A DNA stretch of 64,000 nt from Nymphaea colorata (Eukaryota > Streptophyta > Magnoliopsida > Nymphaeales > Nymphaeaceae), in the NCBI RefSeq assembly GCF_008831285.2, contig NC_045149.1, positions 4,331,500 to 4,395,499 of the forward strand. The letters are read 5' to 3'. Position 1 is the stretch's first letter. Each line of letters opens with the position of its first letter. Positions 11,590-22,699 of this stretch are shown here, one piece after another. The notes under the pieces are model-generated. The model was not told the origin of the DNA, searched no databases, and saw only the letters and a list, made by a program, of their open reading frames with translations. The position numbers were made by a program, and so were the translations under genes.

Positions 11590-11890
11590 GCTAACCTATA
11601 ATTGGGATGTTGAATAAGTTCACTTGATGAACATGACTCAAACTTAACTCATTTATAAAATGAGCTCAACAACATAAATGAGTTTTCCTTGAGTTAAGTT
11701 GGCTCGACTCGGTTAAACTCGAGAAAGAAAATATATAAAATATGTCTCATAAAGTTATGAGAAAAAAGGAGGTTTCTCAAATCTTCGCTAATCTTTGGCT
11801 CGAACTTAAACGAGCCAAACTGAGCTGAGTTAGAGTTTCTTTCAAGACGCTCGAGCCAAGTTTGGCTAGTGAACATCCCTCCGTATAATT
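11590..11890. repeat. GAGCTC/CTCGAG-rich interspersed repeat
   Basis: Contains many variants of GAGTTAAGTTGGCTCGACTC and ACGAGCCAAACTGAGCTGAG, a common type of plant nonautonomous repeat. A related stretch occurs at 24230-24360. Ends were not determined. Confidence 0.4.
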
Positions 11891-11899
11891 CATGGTTGC

Positions 11900-13951
11900 T
11901 CCTCTTCATTTAACTCTTTACCACTCAAAGTTGTGACGTTCCTCCGGCAAAACTTTACTTGCGGCCAAGAAGAAAGCAGAAGCAGAAGGGGCAGGAAAAG
12001 TCACAAAAGGGAGCTTCTTTAACCCGTTTGTATTGTTGGCTCCCTTCCTCCCCAATAGAAATGCAGAAAGTACCCAAACGTGCATTGCCGATGAACGACA
12101 ACGGGGATTATGGCAATGGCATTATTCTTTCATCTTTTGCTTTTAATACCAGCCTAGTACGATGCCCCTTCTTCATCGAACAACAAAACAGAATACGTTA
12201 GAGAGATAAGTCAATTTTTAAAGAAGCCAGACTTCACAATTTCAAGAACTAAAATTTCGTGCGTATTTTTTCGAGACTAATTTTTTATTTTAGAACTGGA
12301 ACTTCTGGGCAAGCTGAGTGAAACTCCCCTATTGAAGATGAGGATACTAAATCTGATTCTCAGTTTCAGGTCAGAGTCCCTTGTATCCTTGCATGAACGT
12401 ACAGTTACAAATTAATTGTCTCCAACCATTTCTTTGTTGGTTTCTCTCTTGTGGAGCCACACTGACTCCCTCCGCACCTCATCAGATCCAAGTTAATCAG
12501 ATATATTGTTTGATGTTTGAATCGGGCTGTACGTCATGGACTCATGGGCAAACGGGCAGGTCATCCCACAATGATCGATCTATTAATCGATGGTTCAAAT
12601 TTATATTATCATTGTGGCTCACTAACAAGTGTGTCGGTCGACACCGAAATAGGTTATTTATATTAATTATTTATTTTCTAAATCACTAATATTTCCATTT
12701 ATTTTTAGAATTTATAAAAGTGAAGAATAAGGTGACAAGGTCAGTACATCTCTCTCCCAAAAAATGCAGAAAAAAACAATTCAAATATAGCCTAGAAGCT
12801 ATAGACCATTATGACTTATCAATGTTGCAAGAATAGAGTAAATGGATTTAATTAGTTATTTCCCTAACTAATCCACAAATTGTTTCATAAAATGATCATT
12901 GAATTCACTAGTAAGCTTTAGTTGGCTCATTGCCAAAATAATTCTCAATCTGTTAACTGTCTCACTATTTATTAAAATATATGTTCAAATGATCAAATTT
13001 GATCATCAATAGGATCACTACATTTGGATTCTTCAAAAATGTCACATCTTCACACTTAATCAATCACTTCTATAAAACATGATAGACCCCTTTTAGATAT
13101 TTGGATACCCTATACATATGTAATTTAAAGACATATTATTCAATTTCTTGATCCGGATTTTGACATGTATTACATATCACCAAAAAACATAATATGATGG
13201 ATCTAGTTAGTGTTGATCTCATTATATTCAAGAGTGTTATCTTAGACCTTATGAGAAGATAGTGAATCAAGTTCATTCTCAAATAAGACATTGCTTAGTA
13301 TCATGGCAGTATAATTGAGCCACAAGTAAACAAATTGAAATATTATACCACATGTTTTAACAACCATATATGAATCCAAATAACAAATCAATTCTTAGGT
13401 CAAGGGCAAGGGAATTTTTTTTTCTCACCTTTGACATGATGTTATCCAGTAACTATTGAGTGTCAGAGCTCTCCAAATAAAACATTTTTACTAATATGGA
13501 TTTTAGTTCAAGAGTGTTATGTAAAAAAAAATCATTCTCACAAAAAAAAAAGAGCAAATAAAGCCTTATTCAATAGCTCTCTAGAATGATTTGGATCTAG
13601 AAAGACAACAAATGACAAAAAACAAACATGATAACATATGTTGGAACCAACATAAATAGGATATGAATTTTTAACTAATATCCAAACGAATTCATATCTG
13701 AATATGTCATTGTTATCGCTCCCAATTTTTCAACCAATATTGTTCATATATGATAAACAAATTTTATCATTTCTCTCCATCGTTTTCTCTCTTCATTCTT
13801 TCCACCTTTCTCCTCTTTCTATGCTAGGTTTCCATTTTCTTTGGGTTGCTATGGTCATTCTGGATGGATGCCGGATGGAATAGTGCACACACTCTCTCTC
13901 ATCGGGCATGAAATGGACAATTGCCCCCTCTGGTTAGGCGAAAGAGGTGTG
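11900..13951. other. AT-rich intergenic DNA
   Basis: No coding domain, RNA gene or clear repeat is visible. 13900-13951 (GCGAAAGAGGTG) is purine-rich just before the LTR-like sequence that starts at 13952, and may be the polypurine tract of a degraded element. Confidence 0.4.
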
Positions 13952-15417
13952 TGTTATCACCCCAAATTTTTCAAAAAGGACCATTATTTTATTATTTGGA
14001 TTAAATTTTAAACCCAAAACAAATTTGTGATTATTCGATCCAAAATAAATTTCTAAACCATTGTCCAAACTGAAACACAAAATTCAAATTCAAAACCCAA
14101 CCTTAGATGTGAGATTTAAATCCAAAATCCAATTATCAAATCCGAATTAGATCCAAAATCCAAGTTTAGATTCAAATCAGGAATTCCAAAGCTCTTCCTT
14201 CTTGAATTCAAATCTTGAATTCGAATTTTGAATTTTGGCACCACAACTCTTCCCTCTTGAATTCAAATCTTGAATTCGAATTTTGAATTTTGGCTCCAAA
14301 ATCTCTACAAATACCCCCACAATCCTCCCTCTTGAACATGGGCTAACCCTTGGGGATTTCTAATGCTTTTTCACTTGAAGAATTGCTTCTCTTTCCATTT
14401 TTCTCTTCTTTTCTTCTTCTTCTCCAACCTTGGGAGCAAGCATCTTCAAGTTCAAATTCCTCAAGAGAGCACAAGAAGACCTCTTAGAAGGATATTTTCA
14501 TCATCTTGGAGCTTCATCCGATGAGACTTTAAGATCATTCAAAATGAATGGCTCATTTCTAAATCATTTATATTCGAGGTATGTAATCTTCCTCTTATTT
14601 TCATCTATTTTCATTTTTTCTTGCTACCTTTTTCATGGCCGTGCAAGAAAGCTCTAAATATTCCTATCCGAAATCAGGAGCTACTCTTGAGTGTACCGGG
14701 AGTATGAACAAGGCAAACTAAATTTCATTTCTTCATTTATCTCCAAAAATATGGTCATTATATTGTCTTGCACATCATATATGCTTGAGATGATGTTCAT
14801 GCATGATGTTCTAATTTTTTCTTAATTAATGAGCAAATGCATAGTAAAAATGAGTGCTTGGGTTGGGGATTTCATCATTCTTGACAGAGGAAAGCCATTC
14901 ATGAATATGTACATGTTAATATGCATCATTATGTCATTATCACGTTTCGTTTCTTTCTTAATCACCTCATTAGGGACCCCAATGAGTGTTTTCCTACGTT
15001 GCTCTCCATTCCACTTATTTTTTTCCATACCCAATGGTAGGAGAAATCAATTTTCTTGTAATAGTTGTGGTTTTCATTCACACACAAAAATATTTAGAAT
15101 CATATTTTCCAAAAGATTTTCAAAACCAAATACCCTCTCTAATGTAGCCATGGAGACTTAGCTTGAACTCTCCTACATCAAACTTGAAGTCGGTTGTTTT
15201 AAGTCATTTATTCATTTCTAACCTCATGAAGACATGTATGTATATACATGTTATATACATATATGTGCACATGAAGATTCATTCATCTGTCTCTCTATGT
15301 TTCCACATTTTATTTTACAAATTTTCATATACATATGAATGCATATATAAATGTGTTCTATTTTCTCTCTCCAAAACCTTTTGTTTATTTCTTCAAAATA
15401 AATGTCTTTTCCTACAA

Positions 15418-15468
<51 letters not shown>

Positions 15469-16420
15469 TTCTTTTTTTCTTTTCCTTTCTATTTAAGTTA
15501 AGAATTCATTTTCAAGAGCTTATACAAATATGTATACATACATATGGAGAATATATATCTCCTCCTATTTCAAAATCTTCCATCAAGTGATCTTTGAAGT
15601 CTCTTTCTCTCGCTCTCTTTCTTTTTTTAAAAATATTGCATTTCTTCCATTCTTTTAAAACATTTTCTCATGGTCTTTTGTTTACTGACTTCATCAAGAC
15701 CAAAACTCAAGTAATGACCTAATATTGGAATCATGTTTGAGGGTCTACAACCCCAATCCATTTTCAAAAACTTTTCCTTCTTATATATGATAGTTATCAA
15801 AACAAAAATCTTAGATGTATATTGTGGTATGAATGTTTTTATATGAATGTTATGGTAGGAATGAATGATTTTCCTTTTCAATCATGTAGGATCAATGCAT
15901 TCATGCATTCACACTCACTTGATATCACTTATGATCACAAGTACATCTTCAAAAGAATTTAAGTAAGATGAGATGGAGCTCTAACTAGGTAGTAACTGAA
16001 TTAGAGTAAAATCTTAATCCTACTTAAAGTCTTAAGAGAACACTAAAATGATTTCCAAATGATTTCCCAAGCTTTTCAAATGATATTTACAAAGATTTTT
16101 CAATTCTAGTTTTCTCTAAAATATTTCGCATTCTCAAGTAATGCTTTAAGAACCTTTTCACAAGTTTGAAACATCAAATTTTCAATATTCTTCTACACTG
16201 CATATAGAAATATTTTCCAGCCAAAATGAAATGCATCAATAATAAACATAGTCATTGGATTGATTATCTCCGGTAAAGGAGCCGGGAATGGTCGATCCTC
16301 GTACCGACGGACGAGTCCCATTCTTTCTCACTTTCAAAACAAAACTCATTTTTTTGGAGCACTCCAAAACCAAAAATCCATAAATTTTGGGGATGAGAAC
16401 AGTGTGGCACGCCCATTATT
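13952..16420 (+). mobile_element. LTR copy related to the Tat LTR, with leader
   Basis: Starts TGTTATCACCCCAAATTTTT, nearly the same as the LTR start at 4579, and continues with AATCCAAAT/GAATTC-type repeats. TACAAATACCCCC (14308-14320) sits in TATA-like position. The stretch at 16260-16420 (from GATTATCTCCGG to the GGGGATGAG region) resembles 52265-52420 near the far end of another LTR-like block. No coding region is attached. A solo LTR or LTR plus leader is likely; the right boundary is approximate. Confidence 0.5.
15424..15468. repeat. (AT)n microsatellite
   Basis: About 22 perfect AT dinucleotides. The ORFs that cross it (Tyr-Ile repeats) are artefacts. Confidence 0.97.
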
Positions 16421-16929
16421 TGGCAAAATGCATTAGAAAAACGTAATATTGACAGCTATGCTAGGAGTCGGTGATATGGTGTGCCATCTTTGTTTGATCA
16501 GCTGGTTGACAAAGATTTGGTATCTTGTTTGTTTTGCTTACCGGGCCGGCCTGATACAACCAATCATCATGTTTTCACATTTTTTTAAATTTAATTGTGA
16601 GCTTAGGAATTTCCGGTGTTGAATTGACCAAAACCTTATTGGAATTAAAGCCACCGTACAGGACACAAAATTCAGCTCTTGAAACATAATTAAGTACCAT
16701 AGTTTCGTATTGATAGTCTGCATAAAAACATGAGTTTTGGGTGATCCTCATTTTGTATACCTTAGTAGCATCGATTTACATGTTAAAAACCATGGATTTA
16801 AGGTAGGATGGATGGAGGTGATCAAATCTTAAAGCCATGGATATGAGATCAAGATGGATCTCAAACAAACACAACCTTCATATATTTTATACATTTAAAA
16901 ACTAAAAAGGCAAGGAAGAGGTAACCCAC

Positions 16930-17641
16930 CCTGACTGGAACGAGAAGGAGATGGAGAAACTACAAGAGGCTGAACTGTAGGAGGAGATATGGGGATGGAC
17001 GAGGGGGAATAGAATCGATAATTCTTGAAGTCGAGGAAGAAGCTAGGTGCGATAACTCACCCTCCTCTCTTCCCCTTCACATGTTTTCTTCAACATAGGT
17101 GATCAATTTGCTCAAGCAACTATAGTAATTCTCCATAGACAGGTCCCTTGTGCACTACATCATCGCGTATGTCTTAAAAAAAATCAGTGTACATGATCTC
17201 ACCGACGGCAAACAAACGCTTGGAATTGATTGTCGTGGCTGCATCAAAGAGGTTGTTCATGAGATGTCCCCATTGCTTGCTGTAAAGAGCAACATCCGAA
17301 GCGTTGTTCATGTTATACAATGCCATGAAGCCACTATTCACGGTTCTATAGAAATTCACATCAGAGTAGAGGATGAGGCATTTGTGGAGCCATTGGGTTG
17401 CCGATTTGCCACCAAGGCACACTTTGAAAACTTCGGAGAAGCCATGGCCATTGCATTTGGCGCAGAGTTCTGCCAACCTCTTGTCGTAGTAGAGGGTGAG
17501 GCCGTAGACTTGGTTGGGGCTGTTGCCGTTGGTGCTTATGTAGAAGCCATCTTTGGACGTGGGCTTGGACGGAAGGGAGAGCAATAGAGTTTCCAAGTAG
17601 AGTTCATAGATGATGTTGGAAGTGTTGTTCGAGGAGACGTT
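16930..17641 (-). pseudogene. Cysteine-rich receptor-like kinase (CRK), DUF26 ectodomain
   Basis: Continues the signal-peptide exon at 22195-22290 after the copia insertion. The minus strand encodes a Gnk2/DUF26 domain: SNVSSNNTSNIIYELYLETL, then GFYISTNGNSPNQVYGL, LAELCAKC, WLHKCLILYSD, NFYRTVNSG, NNASD and FAVGEIMYTDFF. A run of eight T's (plus 17176-17183) then shifts the frame, and a TAG follows (plus 17155-17157). The next frame resumes with a second DUF26 (CTRDLSMENYYSCLSKL) and a Pro/Ser-rich juxtamembrane tail, QPLVVSPSPSRSSQ, ending at a splice donor (GTGGGT, 16924-16929). The CX8CX2C motif has lost one Cys in each domain (to Tyr). DUF26 proteins are secreted or receptor ectodomains in plant immunity and stress signalling. 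No transmembrane or kinase exons are present downstream. Confidence 0.85.
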
Positions 17642-17646
17642 GGAGC
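17642..17646. repeat. Target-site duplication GGAGC (left)
   Basis: Directly left of the 5' LTR. The same five bases follow the 3' LTR at 22195-22199. Five bp is the usual size for copia integrase. Confidence 0.9.
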
Positions 17647-18050
17647 TGATAAGAGTAAATCAGCAGGAGATGTTAAAGATAAGAACGTCTCAGCAAGACG
17701 TGATTTTAGGAACGAGATTGCTGGAGACATTAAAGATGGTGATAGGAAAGATAAGAATGTTCTGAAAATTAAGGAAATTGCTGGAGACGTTAAGGATAGG
17801 GATATTAAAAAGAAGAACATTTCAGTAAGATGAGATTTTAGGAATGTGCTGGAAATTAAGAAAATCATTAAAGATGCTGATAACGCAAAAATTATTGAAA
17901 TCACTTAAAGAGAGATACGATAGTTTTTCCTTCATCCATTCCACAAATCGTGGATCTTATAAATATTTTCTGCAAATGTACTTGTAACAATTCATTGTAA
18001 AACTCAAGGGAGAAAATTAAACATTCTCCTTCATCTATCAATTTTTGTCA
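17647..18050 (+). mobile_element. 5' LTR of the copia element in CRK
   Basis: 404 bp, TGATAAGAG...TTTTTGTCA. Contains a TATA-like TATAAATA at 17958-17965, which would drive element RNA rightward, against CRK transcription. The LTR is rich in GGAGACGTTAAAGATAAGAA-type internal repeats. Confidence 0.9.
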
Positions 18051-18062
18051 TGGTATCAAAGC
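18051..18062 (+). promoter_or_regulatory. Primer-binding site
   Basis: TGGTATCAAAGC abuts the LTR end. It differs by one base from the initiator-Met tRNA complement TGGTATCAGAGC. Confidence 0.85.
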
Positions 18063-18073
18063 ACTACGATTCT

Positions 18074-19385
18074 ATGGCCTCACAAAGCTCGTAGACTGCC
18101 TCAATCAAATACTCATATCCTTTCAACCTAAACATTGCCAATTTCGTTTCCATCAAATTGACCCAGTCTAATTTTCTCTTATGGCAGACGTAGGTGCTAG
18201 GACTAATCGAAAGTAAGGATATGTCAAGTTTGTCAATGGAGAAACTCCCATGCCTGATAGATATCTGCCTAGCAATAGTCATAATGGAGGAAATATTACT
18301 ACAGCTGAACAAGCTTTGAATCCAGACTTCAATTCCTAGCAAAGATCAGATCGGTTGCTGTGTTGATGGATTACTGGAATCCTATCAGAATAAATATTGG
18401 GGCTAGTAGTCGGCCTGAAAACCTCCAAACAGGTATGGGATACTTTAATCGAAGATTTGCTTATGATTCACAGGAGCAAGAAATGTTCTTTATGCAAAGA
18501 CTTCAGATGAATCGGAAAGACAATTTAAGTATTGCTGAATACACCAAAAATTTCAAAATTATATGTGACGAACTTGCTGTCATTAGAAAACCAGTTTCAG
18601 GTCAATCTAAAGTGTTTTGGTTATTGACTGGTCTTGGACCAGAATACGAGTCTTCTAGAACGACTTATAAGCATCCTCCAACTCCACCATACTTGGAAGT
18701 CATTGCCTTGCTTGAAAGTCATGAGACGGTAAGTAATATGTATCGAGATATTTCAGGCACTCAGGTGGCTTTTATGAATCAACGTGTACAAAATCCAAGG
18801 TATATGGGACACAAAAATCAGACGTTCAATTCTAAGGGACAAGAGATTTGCCAAGCCAGCCAAGGTACCCCATTTAACAGCGACAAAAGAGAAAATCATA
18901 ATCAGTCTGATGCCTCCCAAAATGGAGTCGTGTGCCAAATTTGCAACAAAAAAAACCATTCTGCACTTAATTGCTGGCATCACTTTAATCAAACATTCCA
19001 GCCCAAACAAGTTCCTCAGGAACTAGCTGCAATAAAGATTGCAAATGGTCAGGATCAACAGTGGTTCTTGGATACTGGCACATCTGCCCAAATCACATCA
19101 GACGTAGGTAATCTTAATGTCTCAACTAAATATTATGGATTGGAAAAGATAATGGTAGGCAATGGTCAGAAACTTGACATCATGCATGTGGGAAATGCTA
19201 TTGTTAACGATGGACAAAATTTCATTCTTCTCAAGAATGTTTTGGTGGTTCTAGAAATTAAAAAGAATTTAATTTCAATCAGCCAACTAACAGCAGACAT
19301 ACCACATATTTTTGAATTCTCTGTTAATGGTTTTCTTGAAAGGACAAGGGGAATCGGCAGATTGTGGCATCCGAAAGAGACATGA
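18074..19385 (+). pseudogene. copia gag and protease
   Basis: The gag starts at ATG 18074 (MASQSS), but a stop at 18092 and frame changes break the first 280 bases. From 18360 a 341-codon frame holds the UBN2-type gag, a CCHC zinc knuckle (CQICNKKNHSALNC, about 18939-18980) and a retropepsin motif (WFLDTGTSAQIT, about 19063-19098) with the catalytic DTG intact. Gag forms the particle and protease would process the polyprotein. The frame ends at 19383-19385, within the linker before integrase. Confidence 0.85.
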
Positions 19386-20870
19386 TGAACTTTACATGCT
19401 GGAAAATGCAAGAGCAGCATCAAAAATTCAAGGAGATCACAAGGTCTTTTTCTGAGTCAGATTTTGTGGAGCAAATAAGGAAGTGTGGCATCATCATCTT
19501 GGTCACATCAACCAGCAGGTAGTAGAGTTTTTGGTCAATAAAAAGCCCATTAGAGTTCTTGGCCCATCTCGTAGCAGAATTTTATGTTCCAGTTGTCAAT
19601 TAGCTAAGTCATATCATCTTCCATATCTTTCTATTGAAGAACATTGTGATGAATTCCTTGGTTGTATGCACTGTAATCTTTGGGACCTTTCCCGATTATC
19701 AGATCTCAACAATATAAGTATTATGCCATTTTTGTTGATGAATCCACCCGTTTCATTTGATTTTATCCAATGCGCTTCAAGTAAGAATTTTGTGAGATTT
19801 TTAAAATTTTTCACAAGTTTGTAGAAAATCAATTTGGGAAAAGAATCAAAATTTTTCAAACCGATGAAGGTAGTGAATTTAATAGTAACATTCTTGCTTC
19901 ATATTTGCAAGAATATGGTATCCAACACTTAAAAGCATGTCCTAAAACTCCTCCTCAGAATGGAATGGTCGAATGCAGACATCGAACTATAGTTGAACTC
20001 GGACTTGCTATGATGTTTCACGCCAGTTTGCCAATGAAATTTTGGGTTGAAGCATTCTCTACAGTTGTGTGGTTAATCAATCGACTGCCCGCACCTACTC
20101 TTAAAATGAAAAGTCCATTTCAGCTTGTATTCACAAAGGATCCAGATTATGGTTGCATGAGAGTCTTTGGAAGCCGTTGTTTTCCCTATCTTCGAGATTA
20201 TGCCAAGAACAAGTTGAAGCCTAAATCTTTACCCTATGTTTTTATAGGGTATAACTCAACACATAATGGATATAAATGTTTATACCCACCAACGAGTCAG
20301 ATTTTTATATCCATAATTGTTGTTTCTGATGAAAATATATTTCCTTTCCAACAACCTAGGAATTTATTTACAACAATATCTCATTCTCAAGAAGGCGTCA
20401 CCTACAAGGAGTGGCTTGATGACAACCAGTCAGTTAAGGAAGTTTCTAAGTCTGGCCTTATCAATGAACTTGAAAATGGATCCATTAGAACTCGTTGTCA
20501 CAACGACAACCATGAATCGTCTTTAAGTAGCAATCTCCCATTTGCTATGGGCGCTAACACTTCTCATGTTACAGATGCTAGTGATTCTCAAGAGGTCATC
20601 GAGCCATCTCTCATAGATTTCATGCCTCATTCTCAATCTGATCCGCAGTTACCGACTCCTATCAATTCACTTTCCATGATCACAAAGGCAAAAGATGGCA
20701 TAGTCAAACCAAATCCAAAGTACTTTCTTGCTCTTTCAGTTCCTTTGGAGCCTAAAATAGTCAAAGAAGCATTCAAACATCCAGGATGGGTAAAACCCAT
20801 GGACGAAGAAATAGAAGCATTGAATTTGTGCAAAACATGGACTCTAATACCTGAACTGCAGATATGAATG
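19386..20870 (+). pseudogene. copia integrase, frameshifted
   Basis: The GAG-pre-integrase zinc finger (WHHHLGHINQQ ... CSSCQLAKSYHLP) is at 19483-19620. The first part of the core, about 19660-19880, is scrambled by frameshifts. From 19905 a 320-codon frame holds the end of the core (TPPQNGMVECRHRTIVELG) and the conserved C-terminal block with FGSRCFPYLRDYAKNKLKPK and FIGYNSTHNGYKCLYPP. It then enters the start of RT (HPGWVKPMDEEIEALNLCKT). No intact integrase can be made. Confidence 0.85.
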
Positions 20871-21712
20871 TCATCTCCAGAAAATGGGTTTTCAAGGACT
20901 CTTTCTCAATCAAAAGAGATATGCATACAGTCTCTTAGAACATGCTGACATCTAACAGCTTGTAAACCAGTTGTAACTCCTCTGGTTCAGAATTTTTGGC
21001 CACCTCTTGAAGATCCACCATTTACTAATCCTACACTCCATTGTAGCTTGGTAGGTGGGCTTCAATATCTCACGTTTACATGTCCTGACATCACATACAG
21101 TGTGAACTACGTCAGCCAATATATGCAGTAGCCTACTCAAAGTCAGTTCATGCTTGTTAAAAGAATATTTCGATATATTCATGGGACCATAGAACTCGGT
21201 TGTCTACTTTCACCTCAGTCAGTTTTTCGATTCCATGCTTACTCTAATTCAGATTGGTCTGGGTGTCAAGAGACACGATGATCAACAACTTGTTTTTGCA
21301 CATTCATTGGCACAAATGCTATTTCCTGGACAACTAAAAAACAACCAACGGTAGCTTGATCCACAACTGAAGCAGAATATAGATGGATGGCCTCTGCAAC
21401 AGTTGAGTTAACATGGCTTTCCTTCATACTCAAAGATATCGGCATCCATATAACGGATCCCCCGCAGCTATACTGTGACAATATGTCTGCCTTACAAGTT
21501 AGTATTAAATCAGTGTTTCACTCAAGAATGAAACATGTTGCCTCGATTATCATTTCTTACGAGAGAAGGTGGCGTTGGGGAACTTATTTACTCAATATGT
21601 TCCTTCCTTTCAGCAGGTTGCCAATATTTTTACAAAGCCTTATCTAGATCTGCCACCAAAAATCTCCGACGCAAACTGGGTGTCGTTCACCCACCACCCA
21701 GTTTGAGGGGGC
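20871..21712 (+). pseudogene. copia RT/RNase H remnant lacking the RT core
   Basis: The RT start (RKWVFKDSFSIKRD, about 20880-20920) is followed within about 40 bases by a segment normally beyond the catalytic YVDD region (ACKPVVTPLVQNF, from 20953). The whole catalytic RT core is missing. The downstream part, GGLQYLTFTCPDITYSVNYV, SDWSGC, TTEAEYRWMAS and LYCDNMSAL, is the copia RNase H region with several stops. The element must have depended on enzymes supplied by relatives if the deletion preceded insertion. Confidence 0.85.
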
Positions 21713-21713
21713 A

Positions 21714-22194
21714 TGATAAGAGTAAATCAGCAGGAGCTGTAAAATCAGCAGGAGACGTTAAAGATAAGAACGTCTCAGCAATCACGTTCCTTGATAAAAG
21801 TAAATCAGCTGGAGACGTTAAAGATAAGAACGTCTCAGCAAGACATGATTTTAGGAACGAGATTGCTGGTGACGTTAAAGATGGTGATAGCAAAGATAAG
21901 AACATGCTGGAAATTAAAGAAATTGCTGGTGATGTTAAGGATGGTGGTATTAAAAAGAAGAACGTTTTAGCAAGACGAGATTTTAAGAATGTGCTGGAAA
22001 TTAAGAAAATCATTGAAGATGTTGATAACGCTGAAATTATTGAAATCACTTATAGAGAGATACGGCAGTTTTTCCTTCATCCATTCCACAAGTCATGGAT
22101 CTTGTAAATATTTCTGTATATATACTTGTAACAACTCATTGTAAAACTCAAGTGAGAAAATTAAACATTCTCCTTCAGCTCTCAATTTTTATAA
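21714..22194 (+). mobile_element. 3' LTR of the copia element in CRK
   Basis: 481 bp against 404 bp in the 5' LTR. The extra 77 bp come from tandem duplication of the AGTAAATCAGC/GGAGACGTTAAAGATAAG module near the LTR start. The terminal bases are ATAA instead of GTCA. Confidence 0.88.
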
Positions 22195-22199
22195 GGAGC
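22195..22199. repeat. Target-site duplication GGAGC (right)
   Basis: Pairs with 17642-17646. It corresponds to the Cys-Ser codons at the end of the CRK signal-peptide exon. Confidence 0.9.
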
Positions 22200-22290
22200 A
22201 CCCAAGATTGAGATCATTAGCAATACTGTCAGCAATAATTAAAGCTCTGAGGAAGAAGAGAAGGAATATTTTGGGTTCCCATCTCATCAT
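22195..22290 (-). pseudogene. CRK signal-peptide exon part, separated by copia insertion
   Basis: ATG ATG AGA TGG at 22290 opens a 32-codon frame that begins MMRWEPKIFLLFFLRALIIA, a typical secretory signal peptide, and ends LNLGCS at the target-site duplication. Removing the copia element and one copy of GGAGC joins this frame directly and in phase to the DUF26 domain at 17641. It is therefore the true start of the CRK-like gene, now 4.5 kb away from the rest. Confidence 0.85.
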
Positions 22291-22483
22291 TTAGAAAAAT
22301 TATGAGAGACATATAAGTGGTGCAACTAATTGAGGCGAAGCTTGTCATATACGCCATCAATGCACACAAAAATTTCATGCACATCAGCTATCAGCCATGT
22401 GTCATGAAAAGATGACTAGGAGGCTGAGTCGATGCAAGACTGGTTTGATGGCGAATCGGCAGTGGACTCGATAGACAGTAAAA

Positions 22484-22696
22484 TCCATGGATCTGAGATC
22501 ACCCCGGATCTCAAACAAACACAACCTTCATATATTTTGTACATTTAAGAAATAAAAAGGCAAGGAAGAGGTACCCACTTTGACTGGAATGAGAAGGAGA
22601 TGGAGAAACTACAGGAGGCTGAGATGCAGTTGGAGATGTGTGGATGGGCGAGGGAGAATATAAAGATAATTCTCGAAGCCGAGGAAGTAGCTAGTC
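22484..22696 (-). pseudogene. Second CRK remnant: end of exon 1 and start of intron 1
   Basis: Closely matches 16835-17045: the same Pro/Ser-rich juxtamembrane tail (QPPVVSPSPSHSSQ), the same donor GTGGGT (22573-22578), and the same intron start with AACCTTCATATATTTT. The rest of this paralogue is absent. It lies about 200 bp upstream of the signal peptide of the other copy, in the same orientation, as expected for tandemly arrayed CRK genes after deletion or unequal crossing-over. Confidence 0.8.
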
Positions 22697-22699
22697 ACA

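Larger units (their letters stand above)
17647..22194 (+). mobile_element. Ty1/copia element with TSD, reverse transcriptase deleted
   Basis: A structurally complete insertion of 4,548 bp. 5' LTR 17647-18050 (TG...CA), primer-binding site TGGTATCAAAGC (18051-18062, initiator-Met tRNA type), gag, protease, integrase, RNase H remnant, polypurine tract TTTGAGGGGGCA (21702-21713) and 3' LTR 21714-22194. It is flanked by the 5-bp direct repeat GGAGC (17642-17646; 22195-22199). It lies in plus orientation inside a minus-strand CRK gene. The two LTRs differ by 77 bp in length and by scattered substitutions, so the insertion is not very recent. Confidence 0.93.

Noticed and set aside
17536-17904. 122-codon minus ORF crossing the CRK/LTR junction
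   Set aside because: It reads antisense LTR repeats and is out of frame with the DUF26 domain.
21535-22107. 190-codon plus ORF across the copia 3' LTR
   Set aside because: It consists of LTR repeat modules (Lys/Asp-rich) and the tail of RNase H in a wrong frame; not a gene.
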